Source: Zizania palustris (Eukaryota > Streptophyta > Magnoliopsida > Poales > Poaceae). Taken from it: 64,000 nucleotides of DNA. Shown here piece by piece: positions 57,835 to 64,000 of this stretch; position 1 is the stretch's first letter, and each line of letters starts with the position of its first letter. Location: contig JAAALK010000286.1 in the NCBI GenBank assembly GCA_019279435.1, positions 35,463,712 through 35,527,711 of the forward strand, given 5' to 3'. The notes below the pieces were generated by a model. The model was not told the DNA's origin. It made no database searches and saw only the letters and a program-made list of their open reading frames with translations. The translations under genes and the position numbers were made by a program.

Positions 57835-58776
57835 TCAAGTATGTGCTAACTCTTCACCTTCTAAATTAGCTAGTTTAAATGAACCAGGGTGCCCTGAGCG
57901 GACAATTAGATATGGACCTTCCCATTTATTGCCTAACTTCCCTGGTGCTATAATGCTTCGTAGAACAAGATGACCCGGCCTTAACTCGTTGAGCTTAACC
58001 TTCGGGTCATACCAAGTCTTCGTCTACTGATGATACTTTGATAAATTAGCTACAGCTTGAAGTCTTGTTTCTTCTGACAAATCTAACGAAGCTTGTCTTT
58101 CTTCTTCAATGTCCGGTTCAGTGCTGCGAAATGATCCCCCTTTGAGCTCCGTTGGAGTCATAGCTTCATCTTCGAATAGTAGTCTGAACGGAGTAAAACC
58201 TGTGGACCTTGTTTGCGTAGTCCGAATGGACCATAGAATCTTCGGAAGCTCTTCGGTCCACAGTCCCTTTGTTAATCCTACTATTCTTCGATTTAGCCCT
58301 GATAAAATATTTCCATTGGCTCGCTCTACGGCTCCATTCGACTGAGGATGCCTCATTGCAGCAAAACATAGCTGAATGCCTAGGTCTTCGCAAAACTTCT
58401 TGAAGGGTTCTGCGTCGAACTGCGTTCCATTATCAACTGTGAGGTATCTAGGCACTCCGAACCGGCAAATAATGTTCTTCCAAAAGAATTTCTGTACATT
58501 GTTCGAAGTGATAGCTGTTAAGGGCTCTGCTTCCACCCACTTAGAAAAATATTCAATAGCTACCACTGCGAACTTCAGATTTCCCTTTGCTAACGGAAAG
58601 GGACCAATTAGATCCATGCCCCATCTGGCCATAGGCCATACCGGAGCAATGACTTGAAGAGCTGTTGGTGGGCGATGACTCCGTCGACCCATCCACTGGC
58701 ATCCTTGACAAGTGCGGACCAAGCTCTCCGCATCAGCTGTTATTGTGGGCCAATAAAGCCCCTGGCGAAGTGTTTT
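57835..58776 (-). pseudogene. Gypsy integrase part of pol, with a late nonsense codon
   Basis: In frame with the upstream pol after the TGA at 58777-58779, this part contains the integrase zinc region (CQGCQWMG), the core (MDLIGPF, TVDNGTQFDAEP, GAVERANG) and the C-terminal region (YDPKVKLNELRPGHLVL). A TAG at 58024-58026 breaks it; G1 has CAG at the equivalent place. The frame ends TGA at 57835-57837, just before a conserved HAEHLKRYFA segment. G1 has a stop at the same place. No chromodomain is seen. It would integrate the cDNA, but is cut off from RT by nonsense. Confidence 0.92.
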
Positions 58777-61700
58777 TCATGCCAGAGCTCTAGGGGCTAA
58801 ATGGCTTCCACAAAGGCCTTCATGAATTTCTCGAAGAATTTCTTGGCCTTCGGCTTGAGATATACATCGGAGTAGAGGGGAACATACTCCGGCCTTGTAT
58901 AATATACCGTTGATTAACTGATAGCTTCTGGCTCTGAGCTTTAATCTGGACAACTGGGGCTCTTCGGGCAAATTTGTTCCTCCTTGCAAGAGTTCTATGA
59001 TCGAATCTTTCCAATCTGCACTAGGAATGCAAAGAATCTCCGCAGAGGCAATTTGTGGCACCGAAGGTATATTGAGCTCCTCATAGAAAGCTTCTTCAGG
59101 CACATCCATAGCTCCGGCTGCAGCCTTCGCTAAAATGTCCGCTTGCACGTTTTCAGCTCTTGGTATACTCCGAATGGAAATACCCTTGAAGTGTGCTTCG
59201 ATTTTGCGGATTTCTTCCAAGTACTTTGCAAGCTGTGGATGTCGAACTTGAAAACTTTTGTCTATGTGCCCTGCTACTATCTGAGAATCTGTTTTTATAA
59301 TTATTCTTGTAGCCCCTAGAGCACGTGCTTTCCGGAGTCCCAATAAAATCCCTTCATACTCCGCTATATTATTGGTAGACTTAAAGTTGAGTCTTGCGGA
59401 GTACATTGCTCTTTGCCCTGACGGTGAAATCAACACTGCCCCAATGCCTGCTCCGGATGCTTGGAAAGCCCCATCGGAGTAAACAGTCCAAACTCCGTCA
59501 TTTGATTTCTCCGGAGTCAAATTCGCAGGTGGAGTCCACTCTGCTACGAAGTCTGCTAGGACTTGGGATTTGATAGCTGTCCTTGCCAAGAAAGATATGC
59601 CGAAGGGTGCTAGCTCGACTGCCCACTTTCCAATCCTTCCAGTGGAATCTTTGCTTCGGAGCATATCTCCTAAGGGATACGAAGTTGGTACAATTACATT
59701 GTGAGCCAAAAAATAATGTCTTAGCTTCCTCGAAGCCATTATCAGAGCATAAACGAACTTCTCAAGTTCGGAGTATCTTGTCTTCGCTCCTGACAATGCT
59801 TCAGATACAAAATAGACAGGATTTTGGACCAACTTCCCATTGAAATCCACTTCTCTGACAAGGACTGCGCTGACAGCTGAACCTGTAGCTGCAAGGTACA
59901 GGAGTAGGGTTTCGTCCGCAGTAGGCACCGTGAGTGTAGCAAGATTACTGAGATAATCTTTAATATCTTCGAAGCTTCTCTGACACTCCGGTGTCCATGC
60001 AAAATCTTCGGACCCTTTCAAAGCTTTGAATATCGGCAAGCTCCTCTCCGCAGACCTTGATAAAAACCTGCTAAGTGCGGCCAGACGTCCAGTCAGCTTT
60101 TGCACTTGCTTTAAATTCTCCGGAGGAGCCATCTTCTGCAGCGCAGTTATTTGAGTAGGGCTAGCTTCAATTCCCCTGCTTGAAACTAAATACCCTAACA
60201 ATTTTCCAGCCTTAGCTCCGAATATACATTTTTCGGGGTTAAGACGAATCCCACATGCCCGAAGGCTATTGAATGTTTCTGCTAAGTCTAGGCTATGTTG
60301 GTGCTTTAAAGCACTCTTTATTACAATATCATCCATATAGGCCTCTACATTGCGACCTAGTTGATGACCTAGAGCCTTAGCAACTAATCTTGAAAAAGTA
60401 GCCCCGGCATTTCTTAGGCCGAAGGGCATTCTTACATAGCAGAAGACTCCCGAAGGAGTTACAAAGCTTGTCTTGATTTCATCTTCGCGCTTCAACCATA
60501 TTTGATGATAACCAGAATACGCGTCAAGGAAGCTTAATAACTCCGAACCTGCAGTGGAGTCAACTAGTTGATCAATTCGGGGCATGGGGTAGGGGTCACG
60601 TGGGCATGCTTTATTCAAGGATGTGAAATCAATGCACATGCGCCACTTCTCGGAAGACTTCTTCCTGACGAAGACTGGGTTGGCTAACCATTCTGTGTGA
60701 GCCACTTCTCTGATAATCCCAGCCTTCAACAGTTTTTCAACTTCGTCCTTAGCTAGAGCAGCTCTCTCTGTGGACATCTTTCGGAGTCCTTGTCGAACAG
60801 GCCGGGCCTTCGGGTTTACAAGTAAACTGTGTTCAATGATATCCCGATCGACTCCGGTGATATCTTCGTCAGACCAAGCGAAGACATCCAAATTTTCTTC
60901 CACTACTTTTTCCAAGGAGGTTGCAACTTCAGGAGGTAAATCTTTACCAAATTGAAAAGTGTACTCTTTACCATCTTTAACAATGATCTTCGTTGCAATC
61001 TCTCCTTCGGGACTTGATCTCGGAAAAGACTTCTTCAAAACTTCGGAGGAGGCTGAAAAAATTTCTTCATTATCCTGCACACTGTTTACTTGCCTCGGAT
61101 CAAGAGGGGGACCATGACCATATTCTACCCTCCGAGCAATGGCTTGATCTCCGAAGATTGTTAGGACTCCTGCTTGTGTGGGCATCTTCATACACAAGTA
61201 GTTGTGATGCGCCACAGCTCCGAACTGATTCAACATGCCCCGTCCGAAGATGACATTATAAGCATACGGGGCATCTATCACATAAAAGATAACTTCTTCA
61301 GTCCGGGCTAATAAACCTTCTCCGAAGGTAACTTCCAGGCCTATCTGACCAAGTGCATCAAGCGGAGGTCCTGCAAAGCCTTGCAGAGGACGAGCTGCTG
61401 GAAGGAGATGCTTCCTGGAAATGCATAACTGATAGAAGGCTTGCACAAAAATGATATCTGCCGAACTACCTCCGTCAATTAGCACCCTTCGGACTTCAGT
61501 CCCTGCAATATCAGCGGTGATAACCAATGGATCTGCGTGCGGGAACTTAATACCAGCTGCATCCTCCGCAGAGAAAGATATCGGAACGTGAGACCACTCC
61601 GGCATTGCAGCTGCAGATGACGAAGTCCCAATATGACCTACTTCCCGAACGTACTCTCTTCGCTGTCTCTTGGACATGCTTCCGAGGGTACCTCCTCCGG

Positions 61701-62475
61701 AGATAGGGAGAACTACTCTTTTTCCTCTATCTTGCCCTTCCTCTTGCTTCGGAGGTGGCATAACATTGGCCACCGGAGGGTGCCTTGCAGCATCAAAATT
61801 TTCTATTCGCGCCACAGCCTGGACCGGCTCTGGGCGCGCTGCTGCTGGACTTCGGTCGGTACTGCCTCGACCCGAAGTCCTCTCCAAATACTCTCCCCTT
61901 AGGGTAAGGATAGCCTTGCAAGTGTCAGTTGCATGGCTTCGATTTTCTCCATGAATGCAGCAAAAAAGGGTCTGGCCCTTGCCAGCCGTTTTCCCTGGCG
62001 GCCTCCAGCCGCTGGCCTTGTTCCCCGTAGACTGTGGAGCTCTTGATGCAAACTTCTGTGGGGGTGCAATATTCAAGACTTCAGAGCGAGGGTGCTTTTG
62101 TCCTCTTCTCCGATCATGTTGCACTTCGAAGACTGGTTCCTGCGGCTGTGCCGAAGTCTTCACTTCTGCTTTAACTTCTGGCAATACGGTCGAAGTAGCA
62201 GCAGTCCTCCGAAGCCAACCCTCTTCTGACCTCGCATACTCCTCGAAATATGACATCAACTGTGAGACTGAGGAGATGCTCTTCCGATGCAGTTTATCCA
62301 GAAGGCCTTGATGACTGACGCCTTCCCGAGCCGCATCAACCACTGAAGATGTGGACAACCCCCGAATTTGCGACTTCGTATGAGCGAAGCACTTAAAATA
62401 CTGCCTCAATGTTTCTCCGGGGAGCTGTTTCACCTGGAAAAGGCTTCCTGTTGACATAGGAGGCACGAAGGTGCC
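58777..62475 (-). CDS. pol: Gypsy gag C-terminus, protease, RT and dual RNase H
   Basis: An open stretch of 1,232 codons after the in-frame TAG at 62476-62478. In order: the end of the gag domain (PGETLRQYFKCFAHTKSQ), a CCHC-like knuckle (CCIHGENRSHATDTC, ~61925-61970), protease (LIDGGSSADIIF, ~61450-61490), and reverse transcriptase (CIDFTSLNKACPRDPYP, YMDD near 60330). A gypsy RNase H follows, then a second RNase H with YSDGAFQASGAGIGA near 59455. Dual RNase H is typical of the Tat lineage. It stops at TGA 58777-58779, in the linker before integrase, where G1 has a Gly codon. The whole family reading frame is gag-pol in one frame from 63180 to 57835 (1,782 codons). It would supply replication enzymes if the stops were suppressed. 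Confidence 0.93.
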   Translation of the reverse strand, partial: GTFVPPMSTGSLFQVKQLPGETLRQYFKCFAHTKSQIRGLSTSSVVDAAREGVSHQGLLDKLHRKSISSVSQLMSYFEEYARSEEGWLRRTAATSTVLPEVKAEVKTSAQPQEPVFEVQHDRRRGQKHPRSEVLNIAPPQKFASRAPQSTGNKASGWRPPGKTAGKGQTLFCCIHGENRSHATDTCKAILTLRGEYLERTSGRGSTDRSPAAARPEPVQAVARIENFDAARHPPVANVMPPPKQEEGQDRGKRVVLPISGGGTLGSMSKRQRREYVREVGHIGTSSSAAAMPEWSHVPISFSAEDAAGIKFPHADPLVITADIAGTEVRRVLIDGGSSADIIFVQAFYQLCISRKHLLPAARPLQGFAGPPLDALGQIGLEVTFGEGLLARTEEVIFYVIDAPYAYNVIFGRGMLNQFGAVAHHNYLCMKMPTQAGVLTIFGDQAIARRVEYGHGPPLDPRQVNSVQDNEEIFSASSEVLKKSFPRSSPEGEIATKIIVKDGKEYTFQFGKDLPPEVATSLEKVVEENLDVFAWSDEDITGVDRDIIEHSLLVNPKARPVRQGLRKMSTERAALAKDEVEKLLKAGIIREVAHTEWLANPVFVRKKSSEKWRMCIDFTSLNKACPRDPYPMPRIDQLVDSTAGSELLSFLDAYSGYHQIWLKREDEIKTSFVTPSGVFCYVRMPFGLRNAGATFSRLVAKALGHQLGRNVEAYMDDIVIKSALKHQHSLDLAETFNSLRACGIRLNPEKCIFGAKAGKLLGYLVSSRGIEASPTQITALQKMAPPENLKQVQKLTGRLAALSRFLSRSAERSLPIFKALKGSEDFAWTPECQRSFEDIKDYLSNLATLTVPTADETLLLYLAATGSAVSAVLVREVDFNGKLVQNPVYFVSEALSGAKTRYSELEKFVYALIMASRKLRHYFLAHNVIVPTSYPLGDMLRSKDSTGRIGKWAVELAPFGISFLARTAIKSQVLADFVAEWTPPANLTPEKSNDGVWTVYSDGAFQASGAGIGAVLISPSGQRAMYSARLNFKSTNNIAEYEGILLGLRKARALGATRIIIKTDSQIVAGHIDKSFQVRHPQLAKYLEEIRKIEAHFKGISIRSIPRAENVQADILAKAAAGAMDVPEEAFYEELNIPSVPQIASAEILCIPSADWKDSIIELLQGGTNLPEEPQLSRLKLRARSYQLINGILYKAGVCSPLLRCISQAEGQEILREIHEGLCGSHLAPRALA

Positions 62476-63180
62476 CTAAAAGTTACTTATAAACTTCCTC
62501 TTCAACTGCGACCAAGAATTGATTGATCCTGGCTTCAAAGACCAGAACCATCTCAATGCCACTCCTTGAAGAGCTAAGGGGAAGCACTTCGCCATAGTGT
62601 CTCTAACTCCGCCGCTAGCCTCAATCGCTAGGGCATAAGAACGCACGAACTCTCCGGGATCTTCATCTTCGGCATACCTACAGAGCTTCGAAGTTTTAAA
62701 CTTTGGATCAAAGCGAACCTTCTGCAGCGGAGATTCATTGTCGTAGGAGGCGTTCTCCGGGGCTTCGGGATAATCAAAATCATCGTCTTCGGGCACTTCT
62801 GGGATAGTTGGGATGGCTTGAGAGCGAAGCCTGTTAGCAGCTTCTTGTCGCCATCTTGCTACCTCAGCTTGAAGGTTGGCCATTTGAGTGGCCATATCTC
62901 CAAGGCTATCTTCATCTCCTCCGGAAGGACCTTCCGGGTCTTGAGAACTGGTAGGATCAGTTCGAATCGGGATAGAGGGTGGAGAAGTGACTCCGGGCTG
63001 CCGGAGTATGGAAGGGGTTGGCGGAGAGGCTTCGTATGCTCGAGGGATAGAAGCCCCTTCCGGAGTTTGCGGAGGGAAAGCCGAAGACCCTCCGACTTCA
63101 ACTGTGTCGAAGGGTATCTCTCCGGAGATCCGAGAGGACCTCCGAGTAGGATTGCGAGGTGCGCTCCGCTTAGGAGGCAT
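62476..63180 (-). CDS. gag: Gypsy gag, N-terminal part
   Basis: The ATG at 63178-63180 begins 63 bp after the 5' LTR. The frame encodes 234 residues: a basic N-terminus (MPPKRSAPRNPTRRSSR), a Pro/Ser-rich region and the first half of the retrotransposon gag domain (KCFPLALQGVALRWFWSL, WSQLKRKFISNF). A TAG at 62476-62478 then interrupts the domain. The codons after it (GTFVPPMSTGSLFQ) continue in the same frame, so this is a single nonsense change, probably CAG to TAG, not a natural gag end. Confidence 0.92.
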   Translation of the reverse strand: MPPKRSAPRNPTRRSSRISGEIPFDTVEVGGSSAFPPQTPEGASIPRAYEASPPTPSILRQPGVTSPPSIPIRTDPTSSQDPEGPSGGDEDSLGDMATQMANLQAEVARWRQEAANRLRSQAIPTIPEVPEDDDFDYPEAPENASYDNESPLQKVRFDPKFKTSKLCRYAEDEDPGEFVRSYALAIEASGGVRDTMAKCFPLALQGVALRWFWSLKPGSINSWSQLKRKFISNF

Positions 63181-63223
63181 GATGCAAGAAGTTGGTAGAG
63201 AACGAAGTTTTTCGGACTAGGTT

Positions 63224-63240
63224 CCCCACGGACGGCACCA
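63224..63240 (-). promoter_or_regulatory. Primer binding site of the complete gypsy element
   Basis: On the minus strand TGGTGCCGTCCGTGGGG follows the 5' LTR after two bases (GT). It starts TGG, pairing with the universal CCA end of a tRNA. It resembles but does not fully match the Asp-tRNA type; I leave the tRNA unassigned. Confidence 0.8.
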
Positions 63241-63242
63241 AC

Positions 63243-63737
63243 TGTTGGCGTAAAAGACTGCGCTAACATGTTTCTGTAGAAAAGAAACTAACAAACAAAG
63301 TGTTTGCGAAGAGAACTGTTCTAAGCCTCCAAAAGGATAATAACTTAGAATAGTTCGAATGTGTGTATTGAATAACTTGTATTCGGTCCCTATTACAGGG
63401 TGAAATGGGGGGTATTTATAGGCCCAAACATTAAGGAAAAGACCTATTTACCCCTCTATTACAACCGACATTAAGGAAACTATTCGGTTTCCTTAATAGG
63501 GCTAAAATGGTAAAAGACTAATCTAATGAGAAAGAAGATAAGTCTTCCATCTTAGCTGACAGAAAAGATCTTGGAGGGCTTTAGTTCGAAGATATACTCC
63601 GAACCAATGCCTATCTTCGTGCTTCGAACTGGGTTCTGGGTGTCTTCGAAGATCATCTTCTGAGAACCTTCGAACCTGCTGACTGCCTTTATGTTGCTCC
63701 GGCAATAACCCCGAAGATGAGATATTTTCCCCCAACA
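63243..63737 (-). mobile_element. 5' LTR of the complete gypsy element
   Basis: It is 495 bp, with the TATA box on the minus strand at 63413-63420. It drives gag-pol leftwards. Eight substitutions and no length change relative to 52303-52797. Confidence 0.96.
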
Positions 63738-64000
63738 CATTGCAAATCTGTTCAGAACTGTTTCATCATCTGAAATTAATTTTCAACTTCATTTCTGAGT
63801 TTACATGAATACACAGTACTATCTCTGAAGTTTAAACTCTATTTAGGTTATTAGTTGAGGTCTGTTTTGTGTTCTTTGCAAAGTGTTTAGTTGATAGAAT
63901 TGATTGAAATTTTGTGTTCATTATCAGCAAATGTGTTCAGATAGAAAGCGTTTTTACAAGATTATGATCTGATCCCTTAGAGCAAATCTAGTTGAGTGTC
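63738..64000 (+). mobile_element. Long copia-type LTR, right part
   Basis: This is the AT-rich sequence that continues the LTR interrupted at 52302, starting with the duplicated CATTG. It has the same composition and wording (CAGAACTG, TGAATTT, TTCTGAG) as 51000-52300. No ORF is seen and no LTR end is reached. Confidence 0.65.

Larger units (their letters stand above)
52303..63737 (-). mobile_element. Structurally complete Ty3/gypsy Tat-like element, TSD CATTG
   Basis: An 11,435-bp element with two 495-bp LTRs bounded by TGTTGG...CCAACA and flanked by CATTG (52298-52302 and 63738-63742). On the minus strand it has a primer site, gag-pol with two RNase H domains and integrase without a chromodomain. 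On the plus strand it has a spliced antisense gene near its 3' LTR. The two LTRs differ at eight positions by my count (1.6%), so it is a recent insertion. Three nonsense codons in gag-pol make it non-autonomous at present. Confidence 0.96.

Noticed and set aside
62476..62478. TAG as a natural gag-pol readthrough stop
   Set aside because: It falls inside the gag capsid domain, not between gag and protease, and the frame continues the domain; a mutation is more likely.

Overview
This window is plant nuclear DNA, most likely from a grass. It has a spliced plant gene with long introns, Ty1/copia Sirevirus-like elements with ~2 kb LTRs, Ty3/gypsy Tat-lineage elements with dual RNase H domains, and relics of PIF/Harbinger and hAT DNA transposons. 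I cannot name the species. There are no prokaryotic operons, rRNA, tRNA or CRISPR arrays that I can see. Nearly all of the window is nested retrotransposons around one host gene.

Layout. 1-4520: the 3' end of a Sirevirus-type LTR, then a decayed copy (G1) of the same gypsy family that is nearly intact at the right end, with pol, a 119-bp tandem repeat and an LTR remnant. 4521-5969: LTR and 5' leader of a second gypsy family, minus strand. 5970-10741: the only host gene, a five-exon SHL/EBS-type chromatin reader (BAH + PHD), 6628-10361. 10742-15378: hAT, PIF/Harbinger, Myb/SANT-like and copia remnants, minus strand. 15379-23770: gypsy copy G2 (LTR, gag, protease, last exon of an antisense gene), interrupted by two solo LTRs (16621-18615 and 21632-23366). 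23771-37689: a cluster of Sirevirus-like copia sequence, including one element with open gag (26367-29117) and pol (29114-32269) but mismatched LTRs. 37690-49851: gypsy copy G3, split by a deleted minus-strand copia element (39276-48161, target duplication ATGAT). 49852-64000: a long LTR split by a structurally complete gypsy element (52303-63737, 495-bp LTRs, target duplication CATTG).

The right-hand gypsy element is the most informative part. On the minus strand it carries gag-protease-RT-RNase H-integrase, open except for three internal nonsense codons. On the plus strand, between its 3' LTR and pol, lies a gene of five exons with its own TATA box and four short introns, facing pol. It encodes about 1,100 residues with a gypsy-type 'transposase_28'-like domain and a coiled coil. 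G2 and G3 keep a matching last exon of a comparable antisense gene, so a spliced antisense gene occurs in at least two gypsy families here. Nonsense codons in several of these elements are mostly CAG-to-TAG or CGA-to-TGA, as expected from deamination of methylated cytosine.

I did not find a convincing wholly new system. The antisense spliced gene, the palindrome-rich LTR and the recombinant copia elements are the best leads. Exon boundaries, family names and dates come from reading the sequence by eye and from remembered family features, not from alignment software.
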